Shown here: positions 36,501 to 44,646 of the stretch, piece after piece | How the letters are laid out: each line of letters starts with the position of its first letter | Position numbering within the stretch: the stretch's first letter is position 1 | Notes under the pieces: model-generated | Database searches by the model: none | Told to the model about the DNA's origin: nothing | The model's input: the letters and a program-made list of their open reading frames with translations, nothing else | Made by a program: the position numbers and the translations under genes | DNA from: Kibdelosporangium aridum | GTDB taxonomy: Bacteria; Actinomycetota; Actinomycetes; Mycobacteriales; Pseudonocardiaceae | Assembly (NCBI RefSeq): GCF_900176515.1 | Contig: NZ_FWXV01000022.1 | Span: forward strand, 26,564-90,563 | Reading direction: 5' to 3' | Length of the DNA: 64,000 nucleotides

Positions 36501-37629
36501 GCGTGACGTCGCGGGCGCCCTTGGTCGGCAGCGTGATGTTGCCGCGAACCGCGTCCTGGTCCCAGATCACGATGTCCCCCAACGCGTTCGCGACCTTCTG
36601 CCGGTCGGTGATGTCCTCCAGCACTGTGACGGTGAACGTGCGCGTCGCAGCGTGACCCGCGTAGGAGACGGTCGCGGTCAACGTCACCGTCGCATTGCCG
36701 GCACGCGGAGTTGGCCGGGTGACCACGCCCTTTGCCGACACCACGGCAGGGTTGCTGGAGGACCAGGAGATCGTGGAGCCACCCGCGCCTTTCACTGGCA
36801 GGAAGAGGTTCTCTGTGACAGCGGACGTGTTGCCGAGGTCGAGTGCCGCGGCGTCGGCAGCTGCCCGGCCCGCCGCGGTCCGCTCGCCGAGCGCGCGGGC
36901 CTCGTCCGCGGTCACGGCACGGTCGTAGATGCGGAAGTCGCGGACGAGTCCCTTGAGGTACTTGTCCGAGGTGTACACGGAACGGCCCAGGTAGTTGGCG
37001 GTTGTGGTGCCGTCGCCGATCGCCCCCGGGGTGATCGTCACGTCGGTCTTGCGGGCCACCTCGATGCCGTCTTCGTACAGGATGGCGACGCCGCCGGCGA
37101 GGGTGTAGGTGAGCGTGCGCCAGCTGCCGCGCGCGAGGTTGCGACCAGAGGCGACCGTCTGCTCGGTCGACCAGTTGCCGGTCGCGATCGAGGTGCGGAA
37201 CTGGTCGCCCGTGGTGAACAGGTAGCCGTTGCCGACGCCGTTCAGCGTGTGGCCGAGTCCCCAGATGAAGTAAGGGGTGCCCTGGTCGGTTGCGACGTTG
37301 ACCTGGACGGAGACGGAGATGCCCGTGAGCCCGCGCATGATGTCGTTGGGCAGGCGAACGTGGCCGTTCGCGCCGCCGAGGCTCAGTCCTTCGGCGCCCT
37401 GCCAGGTCGCGTCACCGCTCAGCGTGCCGTTCCTGCCGTTGCCGGACGTGTCGGTCACGGCGTTGCCGGAACTCTGGGTGAGGTCGTAGCGGACGACCAG
37501 CCCTTGGTCGAGCGTCGCAGCCGCGCTGGGGGTTGCCGTGACGTCTAAGAACGACGCCGTGAGGGCCAGGACGCCGAGGATCGCCGTGAGCGGTCTGCGC
37601 CAGACCGTCGTCGAACGAGCAGGGAACAT
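33598..37629 (-). CDS. secreted multidomain glycosidase with two LamG and two GH43 domains
   Basis: A 1343-residue secreted protein. A signal peptide (Arg-rich start, hydrophobic core AILGVLALTASFLDVTA, ending near PSAAA) precedes LamG-1 (about 45-245). Two atrophied bacterial Ig modules with SSNPAVVSAKGVVTRP and SNDPRVVSASGVVTRP follow (about 250-425). GH43-1 (about 435-750) has VRDPFIIRS and WVEGPTVFKS. LamG-2 (about 755-955) is a near-copy of LamG-1. After a linker, GH43-2 (about 1053-1343) has FNADPNIVKFG, IDPAVFTDDDG and FREGLFMTK, holding base, pKa modulator and acid. It probably removes arabinose or xylose from polysaccharide. ATG with GGAGG upstream; LacI-type operators lie ahead. Confidence 0.9.
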   Translation of the reverse strand: MFPARSTTVWRRPLTAILGVLALTASFLDVTATPSAAATLDQGLVVRYDLTQSSGNAVTDTSGNGRNGTLSGDATWQGAEGLSLGGANGHVRLPNDIMRGLTGISVSVQVNVATDQGTPYFIWGLGHTLNGVGNGYLFTTGDQFRTSIATGNWSTEQTVASGRNLARGSWRTLTYTLAGGVAILYEDGIEVARKTDVTITPGAIGDGTTTANYLGRSVYTSDKYLKGLVRDFRIYDRAVTADEARALGERTAAGRAAADAAALDLGNTSAVTENLFLPVKGAGGSTISWSSSNPAVVSAKGVVTRPTPRAGNATVTLTATVSYAGHAATRTFTVTVLEDITDRQKVANALGDIVIWDQDAVRGNITLPTKGARDVTLTWYSNDPRVVSASGVVTRPPYGSKPRKAHLWVRASKGYASGGRDFTLTVLPLPKQEAHEGYMFAYFTGEATQDTEQVHFAASRGNDPLHWDELNGGRPVLRSQYGETGVRDPFIIRSPEGDKFYLIATDLQINDGRGWGQAQQHGSKYLEIWESTDLVTWSDQRHVRVSPDTAGMTWAPEATYDPTIGAYVVYWATSPYAVDDVDHTGPTYPRMMYSTTRDFRTFTEPEVWNDPGQGVIDSTVIKDGDYYYRLTTDEKVIGSCTRDIVLERSKDLRAVDLPTTKPRKWELVDDCIRTSLGTDWVEGPTVFKSNDGKKFYAFMDETPRRGYIPFVTDSLSNPNWQIPADYQLPARPRHGTVLPVTKAELARLRQGPPPMTANRNGVIADYDLTNGSGTTVADRSGNGRNAVLHGDVARSSDGLTFGGKDGYVHLPNNLMTGLNEITVSARVWVDPGQQTPYFLFNLGNSTNNAGNGYLFATGDAYRAAIASGDWSTERNASSGRNLARGTWHTLTYTLSGGTARLYDNGTEVARVDGVTTKPGDLGGGITTSNYIGRSAYGSDKYFKGKMGGFTVWNRGLTTSEILGLPGNETAVSSVRLDALKVPAVIDSQAGTIVLPVKPGTNLRRLAPQLEVADRAKVWPRNGSWQDFTKPVTYIVTGADRSKRTWTVRAAVMNSPVLPGFNADPNIVKFGDTYYIYATTDGFPGWSSTSFDAWSSKDLVHWTRHPGILDLGPGVSWADSRAWAPGIISKNGKYYFYFCADAKIGVAVADSPTGPFTDALGKPLIAANPTGGGQPIDPAVFTDDDGQNYLYWGNGEAYVVPLNADMISFDATKIKRITGLDGFREGLFMTKRAGTYHLTWSIDDTGSENYRVGYATATSPMLDGLTQRGVILEKNPSLGILGTGHHSIVQVPGTDDWYIAYHRFAIPGGDGTHREVTIDRLRFNADGTMAKVVPTLESITPLAK

Positions 37630-37660
37630 GTCGGCCCTCCGCTGAACTCCGTCGTCCAAA

Positions 37661-37761
37661 GTGAGCGCTAACATAACCTCGCCGCACGCGCAGATCAATG
37701 CTCTCAGCGGAAACGGTGAGTACTCTTGCCGCAGTCGACAGGATCATGTTATCGCTAACAT
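37661..37761. promoter_or_regulatory. two LacI-type operators upstream of the GH43 gene
   Basis: GTGAGCGCTAACAT at 37661-37674 and the near-perfect palindrome ATGTTATCGCTAACAT at 37746-37761 both match the LacI/GalR pattern TGTTAGCGCTAACA. They are 85 bases apart, about eight helical turns, which allows looping repression. No LacI gene lies in the window, so the regulator is encoded elsewhere. Confidence 0.7.
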
Positions 37762-37794
37762 GCCGTGGGTCTGGTTGGCCAGAAATTGCTTCCA

Positions 37795-37897
37795 TGTGGT
37801 AGACGCGCTTGAGCGTGACCGCGTAGTCGACGTGGAAGAACTCGCAGGCCAACAGTGTCACAGCCTGGGTCCGGAGGAACTGACTCGTTGTGTCAGC
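37795..37897 (-). pseudogene. short transposase fragment
   Basis: The minus strand encodes TSQFLRTQAVTLLACEFFHV then DYAVTLKRVYHME, clearly related to the FLRAQAKTLWACDFFHVDCA segment of the neighbouring IS relic at 38011-39079 but distinct from it. Nothing else of that copy remains, so it is the trace of a second related element. Confidence 0.65.
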
Positions 37898-38010
37898 GGG
37901 CACAGGCGCCGATGGCGGGCGTTCTGCTCGTCGTGACTGCGGTATTCGGTGCCATTGGTGGGCGAAGTTGTGGGGTTTCAGAAGTCGGCCCTGTGGCTGT
38001 GACCTGCGCT

Positions 38011-39079
38011 TTAAGCTGCTGTGGGTTCGTACTCGTTGATTAGGCCGCCGAGGATGGGGTGGCGGCGAATCTGTGTGGGACCCTCGGGTGGGTTGGGGCG
38101 GTCCGATCGTGGTGGCTTCAGGTGCAGGGCTCGATGGGACGGCGAGTGTTGTAGTGCGTGACGTACTGCGCGAGCACGGTGCGCAGGTGCCGTTCACCGA
38201 TGATCAGCAGTCGGTCGGTGATCTCGCGTCGTACTGTGCCGACGAACCTCTCGGCGTAACTGTTCGCTCGTGGGCAGCCGGGCGGAATCCTCACGATCTC
38301 GATACCGACGCTGGTGAAGACGGTGTCGAATGAGGTGGTGAACTGGCTGGCGCGATCGCGGATCAGGAATCGGAAGTCGTCAGCCCGGTCACCCAGTCCA
38401 TCAGTAGGTTGCGGGCTTGTTGGGCGGTCCATGGTCCGTCGGGATGTGTTGTGGTGCCGAGGATGTGGACGTAGCGGGTGGCGACTTCGAGAACGAAGAA
38501 CACGTAGACGCGTTTGAGGGTGATTGCGCAGTCGACGTGGAAGAAGTCGCATGCCCACAGTGTCTTTGCTTGTGCGCGTAGGAACTTTCGCCAGGACGTG
38601 TCCGAGTCCCGGGTCGGGGCTGGTGGGATCCGCAAGCGTTTGAGTGTGCGGCGGATGCTGGAGGCGGATACTCGGTGACCGAACTTGAGCAGCTCGCCTT
38701 GAATCCGGCGGTATCCCCAACTGGTGTTCTCGTGTGCCATTCGTTCGATCAAAGTGACGATGGTGTGGTCGATCGGAGGGCGTCCGGTTCGGTGGGGATA
38801 GGTCCACTTCTTGGCCACCAGGCGTCGATGCCCGCGCAGGATCGTGCCTGGTGTCACCAACCGATGCTGGCGCAGCACGCTGGGCAGCCGTCGCACCAGC
38901 GCGGCGAGCACTGCGCGATCCGCCCAGTCCATTCGCGGACGTGGATTCATGCGGCGTAGCACAGCGACTTCGTGCCGTAACACCAGCAACTCCACGTCCT
39001 TGGACGCCGAGGACCGGCCGACCAAGACAAGCCAGCCACAGAGCCGCAGGAAGATCAGATACGCCAGCCGTAACCACAT
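38011..39079 (-). pseudogene. decayed integrase-core IS transposase
   Basis: The reading starts at MWLRLAYLIFLRLCGWLVLV on the minus strand. It includes WGYRRIQGELLKFGHRVS and the first catalytic Asp in ACDFFHVDCA. At about 38395 a single C appears missing (GAC-TGG for GAC-CTG), moving the frame to GDRADDFRFLIRDRASQFT, and the DDE glutamate is in NSYAERFVGTVRRE. A second shift near 38130 moves to HRALHLKPPR and ends LGGLINEYEPTAA at 38011. All three catalytic residues are visible, so the decay is recent. Confidence 0.8.
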
Positions 39080-39121
39080 GTCCGACGATCATGCCCTCTC
39101 GTTGTCAGGCACGATCATCGC

Positions 39122-40024
39122 ATGTCAAGACCGCAATGCAACGTTTTGGAACCTCACAGGCAGTCGCTGCGGTCGTTGCTACCGGTCAATCCCGGCCGCG
39201 GCGGTCGGTGGGCCGATCACCGCGCGACAATCAACGGTGTGTTCTGGCGAACCCGGACCGGATGTCCATGGCGGGACATGCCAGAGTAGTACGGGCTTTG
39301 GCAGACCGTCTACAAGCGACACAATCGATGGGTGAAAGACGGAACCTGGGCGAGGGTCCTCGACTGCCTGCGTGCCGGGTGCGACAAGGCCGAGGGAACG
39401 GACTGGACGGTGGGCGTGGACTCCACCGTGGTCCGCGCCCACCAGCACGCCGCTGGGGCCCGCCGCCCGGCGACCGGTGAGGACGACATCGGGGGCGGCA
39501 TCGAATGACAAGAAATCCGGCCCCGGCCGTGAGGCACTGGGACGATCCCGGGGCGGACTGAGCACCAAGATTCATCTGGTCGCCGACCGGCGGTGCCGTC
39601 CGATCGCCCGGCTGACCAGCCCCGGCCAGCACGGGGACTCACCCCGGTTCATTGCGCTGCTCAAGCACATCCGCATCCTGCGGCGTGGTCTGGGCCGCCC
39701 CGCACCCGACCACGGCGAGTGATGGCCGCCAAGGCCTACTCCAGCAAGAGTAACCGAGGCTACCTGCGCGCACACGGGATCACGGCGGTCATCCCGGTCA
39801 AGAACGACCAGAAGGCCAACCGGCGCAACTGCGGTTCTGCCGGCGGTCGACCACCCGCCTTCGATGCCGAGGGCTACAAGCAGCGCAACACCGTCGAACG
39901 CTGCTTCAACAAACTCAAAGGCTTCCGCGCCGTGGCCACCCGATACGACAAGCTCGACATCGTCTATCAAGCCACCATCGACGTCGCGTCGATCAAAATC
40001 TGGCTCCGCGACCCGGTCCCATGA
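39122..40024 (+). pseudogene. decayed IS5-family-like transposase
   Basis: The plus strand reads LRSLLPVNPGRGGRWADHRA, TRTGCPWRDMPE, a TAG stop near 39270, then QTVYKRHNRWVKDGTWARVL and VGVDSTVVRAHQHAAG. A shift near 39508 leads to GRSRGGLSTKIHLVADRRCR, and a missing C near 39700 leads back to VMAAKAYSSKSNRGYL and RNTVERCFNKLKGFRAVATR. This order is that of IS5-group DDE transposases. The overall length stays a multiple of three because the shifts cancel, but one stop and two frame changes disable it. Confidence 0.8.
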
Positions 40025-41064
40025 TCCAGGAAACGCGCCCTAGCACCATGTCCAACTCCGATCCGCGACGGCGTCGCAGCCGATGTCGCACGCCCCACCG
40101 GGCATCGCTTGTGGGTGTGAGGGATGGGTCGTGAATTCAAGAACTGGTCGACCAACTAAGATGTGTTGCCCGACAGCGCATCGTTGACGCCAGCGGTCAG
40201 CCATCAACACTCGGCGCAGGTCTTCGTTCGCGGAACCTTAGGGACAGCCGTACGAAAGCGCAACATCCTCTCGCGGTGACCGCCTGATGGATCATCCACG
40301 ATAGACCGTTCGTCTGAATGAACTGGAGAAACAGCGTTCGGATTCGATCTATTGTGGACTCGGGTGGTAGGTTAACGAGGCCCGGCTCAAGGTCGGGCCG
40401 CCGGCTCATGCGACCAGGCTGCGGATTCGAGAAACGTACTCGTCGCCCGGGCGAAAGTCCCTACCAAGATCGTCCAGTTGGAGCAGTCGGCCTGTGCTGA
40501 ACGGCCGACTATGTAGACAGTCTCAATCATTAAGATTCGTAACTGTCTCCTGCTCCATCTTGTTCGACCCTGGCCTGTCATCCGCTGGGCCGCCGGATTC
40601 GCGAATGATCACGCTGCTCGTCGCAGGCTACCTGCTGGTGAGTCCTCCGCCACGCGATGCTGCGCAGCGAGAGTGCTTCTGCGCTCATGCGACGAATGCA
40701 TGCCGAAGTGTTCGTATGGGACGCCGTTGCGTGAAGTACATCCTGCTGTCTGTCGCCGCTCCAGCTTGACGATCTACACAGAGGCCGTACCTGTGGCGCC
40801 TTGTCACCGGGCTCGCTGGAAAGCTTTGGCCGGTGCGGGGCAGGCCAAGGCCTTGTCTCTGTCCGCCGTTCTGGTCTTCTTCGGCCCCAGTTATCCGCCT
40901 GACAGTGAGTAGTGGATCTCGGTTACTCCGAATGGATATGTACGTGTGCGTGGATGGAGCCTAAGGTGAGCGCACCGCTTAGGTCCCAACATGTTTGGCA
41001 CGGCTGGGAAGTGCCACGTGTCACCTGTTCGCGGGTCCAATGTGAGATGAGGAGAAACAGCGGC
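40025..41064. other. 1.0-kb region without recognisable gene
   Basis: The stretch before the roadblock genes has lower GC than its surroundings and only short open frames without protein-like sequence. It probably holds the promoter of the roadblock operon in its last 100 bases. I see no RNA gene or clear repeat. Confidence 0.5.
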
Positions 41065-41436
41065 ATGAACATTGAAACAGCCATGAAGGAAGCGCTTTCC
41101 ATCACTGGAGCGGTGGGCGTTGCCTTGGTGGACTACGAAAGCGGGATGGCGCTTGGCACGTTGGGCGGCGGCGACTGGCTGAACTTGGAGATCGCCGCAG
41201 CGGGCAACACGGAGGTCGTGCGGTCCAAGCTGCGAGTGATCTCGTCGCTCAAGCTGAACGACGAGATCGAGGACATCCTCATCACCTTGCACCGCCAGTA
41301 TCACCTGATCCGCCTGCTAGCGCCGGCGAAGGGCCATTCCACACTGTTTCTGTACCTTGTACTGGAACGGGAGCGGGCGAATCTCGCGCTGGCCCGCCAC
41401 TACCTCAAGCGCATTGAATCCGAGCTGGTCGTGTGA
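41065..41436 (+). CDS. roadblock/LC7-like protein
   Basis: A 123-residue small protein with an alphabetabetaalphabeta pattern: MNIETAMKEALSITGAVGVA, LVDYESGMALGTLGG, then NTEVVRSKLRVISSLKL, IEDILITLHRQYHLIRLL and a final helix. This fits the roadblock/LC7 superfamily, whose members regulate small GTPases. The ATG at 41065 follows GAGGAG and starts at the conserved fold. Its stop overlaps the start of a second roadblock gene. No Ras-like GTPase, kinase or DUF742 gene, as in actinobacterial conservons, is nearby. Confidence 0.7.
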   Translation: MNIETAMKEALSITGAVGVALVDYESGMALGTLGGGDWLNLEIAAAGNTEVVRSKLRVISSLKLNDEIEDILITLHRQYHLIRLLAPAKGHSTLFLYLVLERERANLALARHYLKRIESELVV

Positions 41437-41972
41437 ACTGGATGAAAGCCGAGGAACCCAGCAAGGCCAGGGCGTTGCCGACCCGCAGGCGGGCGTCCCC
41501 GCAGGGGACCCCAGGACGTCATGAAACCGTGGCGCAGCGACCGTCCGAAGCCCACAGCGTGACGAACGAGAAGCTGCTGCAGCAGATCCACGAGCAGGTC
41601 GACCGCGTCAATATAACGGGCCTGCTGGTAGCCAGCCGGGACGGCTTGGTGTTGTGCAGTGATACCCGTGGCGTCGAGGACGACGGTGTGGCTGCGATGG
41701 CGGCTGCCGCTATCGGCCTCTCCGCACAGTTCGTCGGACAGGCGGAACTCGGTGATCCACGGGCCGCGGTATTCGAAGGATCCTTGGGGCACATAGGTGC
41801 CTTTCCAGTGGACAAGAACGTCCTGCTGGTCGTGATCGGCAGGCGGAACAGCAACATGGGATTGTTCACTGTCGCCGCCAGACAGGCCCTTGCACTCATT
41901 CAGCAAGCCATCGCTGACCAGAACGGCAGTACCGCGCAGGATGCGGGCGAAGCTCGCTCAACCTGGGGTTAA
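41433..41972 (+). CDS. roadblock/LC7-domain protein
   Basis: A 179-residue protein. About 42 residues of Arg/Ser/Pro-rich linker precede a roadblock domain: LLQQIHEQVDRVNITGLLVA, SRDGLVLCSDTRGVEDD, AAMAAAAIGLSAQFVGQAEL, then strands around KNVLLVVIGRRNSNMGL. This is the MglB-like pattern, here with an unusual tail. An alternative GTG at 41559 would remove the linker. The GTG at 41433 overlaps the upstream stop, so the two roadblock proteins are probably made together and may form a heterodimer. Confidence 0.8.
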   Translation: MNWMKAEEPSKARALPTRRRASPQGTPGRHETVAQRPSEAHSVTNEKLLQQIHEQVDRVNITGLLVASRDGLVLCSDTRGVEDDGVAAMAAAAIGLSAQFVGQAELGDPRAAVFEGSLGHIGAFPVDKNVLLVVIGRRNSNMGLFTVAARQALALIQQAIADQNGSTAQDAGEARSTWG

Positions 41973-42391
41973 TGATTGGCGAGATCGTTGATGCAGCTGG
42001 TGATGTCAAAGAGGCACATCGCGTGCCGGAAAGCGTCGGCGAGGGGGCCATGCGGGAACAAGTCTGCGTCCGGTGCTACGGAGATCGCCGAGGTTCCCCA
42101 TCCAAGGTGCGCCGGATGAAGTGCTGGTGAAGGCTGCGGTCGCCTCGGTAAACGGAATCGACGGCATGGTCGTGGGCGGCAACCTTGAGGAAATGCTGCC
42201 ACTGCACCTTGCGTTCCGTGCTGGGCAGCGACTTCGCCGGGACGAGCCGTGGACCGCAGGTGTGTGGTGATGTTCGAGGCCCAGGCCCGGAGCCAAGGCG
42301 CGTTGAGGATGTCGGTGTTCACGGGACATTCTGCCGCGCAGGTCCTTGGCAACCCACGCGGCACGAACACACCCGGGGAACGACGAAGCGT
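41973..42391. other. 419-base region with decayed coding traces
   Basis: Protein-like stretches appear on the minus strand in more than one frame, for example VNTDILNAPWLRAWASNI near 42320, WQHFLKVAAHDHAVDSVY near 42195 and LADAFRHAMCLFDITSCIND near 42010. They may be one broken gene, but I cannot name the family. Confidence 0.3.
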
Positions 42392-43549
42392 TTACCCGAG
42401 CTTCGGGAGGGTGAGCTCTGTGGCGGCCTGGCCTGTGCCCGTAGCCGAACCGCAGAACGCGGTCGTGACCAGTCCGAGGATCGCGCCGCCGCCGTCGCCG
42501 ATCCACGGGGTGTACGAGACGGCCAACTGTGCGCGTCCATCCTCTGTCGACGCCGCGAATGTGATGTAGCCCGGGATGCCGCCGGTGTGGAGCCACAGCG
42601 TGGTGCCGCACGGCAGGACCAGCCGGGCGATGCCGAGACCGTACCCGCTCGACGCGACCGGGTTGCCGATCATCTCGCGCAGCTGGGCCGGAGGCAGGAG
42701 ACGGCCACCGAGCAGAGCTGCGAAGAAGCGGTTGACGTCGGCGGTCGTGGAGATCATCCCGCCCGCCGTCCAGGGCGCCGACGGGTTGAGAACGGAGACG
42801 TCCACGGGGTGGATCTCACCGTCGCGCTCGACCGGCATGTAGCCGTGCGAGTGCGGTCCCCGGATGAACAGGTCCGTGCCGGGGGCCACAGTGTCACGCA
42901 GGCCCAGCGGGCGCAGGATTCGCTGGGACACCGCGGTTTCGAACGACTTGCCGGTGAGCCGTTCGATCAGCATGCCGAGCAGGATGTAGTTGGTGTTGGA
43001 GTATGACCACGACGTGCCCGGCTCGAACAGCGGCGGCTGCGCGGCTGCGATCGCGACCAACTCCCGCGGGGTACGGGTGAGGAACCGCTTGCGCAGGTAG
43101 TCCTTCACGTCGGAGTACAGGAATCGAGGATAGTCCTCGATGCCACTGGTGTGCTGGAGCAGGTGCCGCACGGTGATCCTGTCACTGCGCGGGACCAGGC
43201 CGGGCAGCCTGCGCTCGAGCGGGTCGTCGAGACTCACCTTGCCCTCGGCGGCGAGCTGCAGCACGACCGTGGCCACGAAGGTCTTGGTGACACTGCCGAT
43301 GCGGAACAGCCCGTCGACCGGCGCGGGCTCGGAGCCGCCGAACCGCTTGACTCCGCTGCTGCCGCGCCAGACGGAAGTGCGGCCATCGCGGAACTCCGCG
43401 ATGGCGGAGGTCGCCGCGCCGGTGGCGGTCAGCTGGTCGAGGAGCGGCTGCAACTCACCGCCCCGGCCCACTGTGCTGGCCGGCGCGGTGGACGCGCCGG
43501 CCAGCAGTGCGAACGTTGATACGGCCGAAAGAAATACCCGACGTCTCAT
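42392..43549 (-). CDS. secreted class C serine hydrolase (D-Ala-D-Ala carboxypeptidase-like)
   Basis: A 385-residue exported protein. The start MRRRVFLSAVSTFALLAGAS is a signal peptide with an RRR motif and a possible cleavage after APAST. The catalytic S-x-x-K is GSVTKTF near residue 83, Tyr-x-Asn is SYSNTNY near 172, and His-Thr-Gly is LHTGGIPGY near 325. These are the three motifs of class C/AmpH-like penicillin-binding proteins and R61-type DD-peptidases. It could act on peptidoglycan or D-peptides outside the membrane. The ATG at 43549 has GGGGAG ten bases upstream. It is monocistronic. Confidence 0.88.
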   Translation of the reverse strand: MRRRVFLSAVSTFALLAGASTAPASTVGRGGELQPLLDQLTATGAATSAIAEFRDGRTSVWRGSSGVKRFGGSEPAPVDGLFRIGSVTKTFVATVVLQLAAEGKVSLDDPLERRLPGLVPRSDRITVRHLLQHTSGIEDYPRFLYSDVKDYLRKRFLTRTPRELVAIAAAQPPLFEPGTSWSYSNTNYILLGMLIERLTGKSFETAVSQRILRPLGLRDTVAPGTDLFIRGPHSHGYMPVERDGEIHPVDVSVLNPSAPWTAGGMISTTADVNRFFAALLGGRLLPPAQLREMIGNPVASSGYGLGIARLVLPCGTTLWLHTGGIPGYITFAASTEDGRAQLAVSYTPWIGDGGGAILGLVTTAFCGSATGTGQAATELTLPKLG

Positions 43550-43640
43550 CACCCAAGCACTCCCCGTGCATTGCAGGTGGTTCTTCGGACAACGCCAACG
43601 TACCGCCGTTGCCCGGCTGGCGGGACGGTAATCCGGATCG

Positions 43641-43945
43641 CTACCGGTGTCTCGGGACACGCATTCGAATGTCAATTCGCTGTTCATCGGAGTGTGCCTG
43701 CCAGATGCGCCCGTCGGTGGAGTCGGTGACCAGGAAGCGGTTCCGCTTGCTGTCGATGACCAGTGCGTTCGGCATGGTGTCGGCAGGCAGCGGCACGACG
43801 AGCTGGGGCCCACCAGAGCGACGGATCTGCCAGATCCCGGTCAGCCCGCCCTGCCCGCAGGAGTAGAGGAAGTACACGGCGCCGCTGTCCGATCGGGCGA
43901 CCCCGGTGACCACGGGGATCCCGATGACCGGGGTGGTGCCGCCAC
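43641..43945 (-). pseudogene. fragment of a beta-propeller (SMP-30/NHL-like) protein
   Basis: About 100 residues including VVTGVARSDSGAVYFLYSCG, GLTGIWQIRRSGGPQLVVPL and MPNALVIDSKRNRFLVTDS resemble two or three blades of a secreted six-bladed propeller protein. Neither the N-terminal blades nor a start is present in frame; the upstream open frame is not protein-like. I take it as a truncated gene end. Confidence 0.5.
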
Positions 43946-44019
43946 CGCCCGGAGGTAGCGGCACCGCTTGTTGTGGTGGTTGACGACGGCGTTCGGGTCT
44001 GGAAGATGCTTCGTGCACA

Positions 44020-44080
44020 GCGGGAAATAGCTCAGTCGACAGAGGCTCGGAACAGGTTGTAGGTGGATCGACTCGCCCTG
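44020..44080 (+). other. possible degenerate tRNA relic
   Basis: TAGCTCAGTCGACAGAG at 44028-44044 closely resembles a tRNA D-arm, and GTAGGTGGATCGACTC at 44059-44074 resembles a T-arm preceded by a variable loop, but the anticodon arm is shortened. It lies 30-50 bases before a truncated integrase, where an attachment site would be expected. This may be chance. Confidence 0.25.
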
Positions 44081-44111
44081 GAGCAGCGGGAAACTGGCGT
44101 GCCGAACGCAC

Positions 44112-44324
44112 TTGATCTGCCGTCAGGTGCGCCAGGTCTCGTGCAGAGTCACGCACCTGATCGAATTCGGCTACCCAGCACTGTTTGTGCAGCAGCAGGT
44201 CGGTCATGCCTACGCCAGCACGACGGCGGGTTACACCGGCGTCTCCGACGAATACCGCAACCGCCTGATGGAGAAAGCATTGCGCGCCTACGCCCCCGAC
44301 TTGTGGAACGAGGACCCGACGTGA
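44112..44324 (+). pseudogene. C-terminal fragment of a tyrosine recombinase
   Basis: The last 60 residues of a tyrosine integrase are clear: THLIEFGYPALFVQQQVGHA then YASTTAGYTGVSDEYRNRLM. This includes the conserved His of the VGHA segment and the nucleophile Tyr in TTAGYT. The rest of the catalytic and core-binding domains is missing. The stop overlaps the start of the XRE gene as GTGA, the normal arrangement for this three-gene recombination module. Confidence 0.8.
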
Positions 44325-44644
44325 CAAAGAAGATGGGGTACGAGTGGCACCTGCGGCTTCGGATGGCAGAACGGAACATGTTCCAGACGACGGACTTGGT
44401 GCCGCTACTGGCACAGCGCGGAATCCGCTTGTCTCGTGAGCAGGTCTTTCGACTGGTGACCACTCCGCCGCAGCGCCTCTCGATGGACGTTTTCGCCGCA
44501 TTGTGCGACATCCTCGACTGCAGCACGAATGACCTGATCGAGATCAAGCCTGCCGACCGTCAGGGCCGCAAAGCGGCCGGCGACAAGCCCGCCACACCGC
44601 CGCCCGTGCGGCGCACCACCATCCGACGGCCAGACACACCCTGA
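44321..44644 (+). CDS. XRE/Cro-type helix-turn-helix protein
   Basis: A 107-residue DNA-binding protein: WHLRLRMAERNMFQTTDLVP, LLAQRGIRLSREQVFRLVTT and LSMDVFAALCDILDCSTNDL match the Cro/C1 helix-turn-helix of small proteins that follow integrases in actinobacteria. The C-terminal tail is Arg/Pro/Thr-rich. The GTG start overlaps the integrase stop, and the next gene begins two bases after its own stop. It is the only intact member of the module. Confidence 0.82.
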   Translation: MTKKMGYEWHLRLRMAERNMFQTTDLVPLLAQRGIRLSREQVFRLVTTPPQRLSMDVFAALCDILDCSTNDLIEIKPADRQGRKAAGDKPATPPPVRRTTIRRPDTP

Positions 44645-44646
44645 TC

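Noticed and set aside
41969..42370. terpene-synthase-like NSE motif in DITSCINDLANH
   Set aside because: Only NDL matches, no aspartate-rich motif occurs upstream, and the frame is broken.
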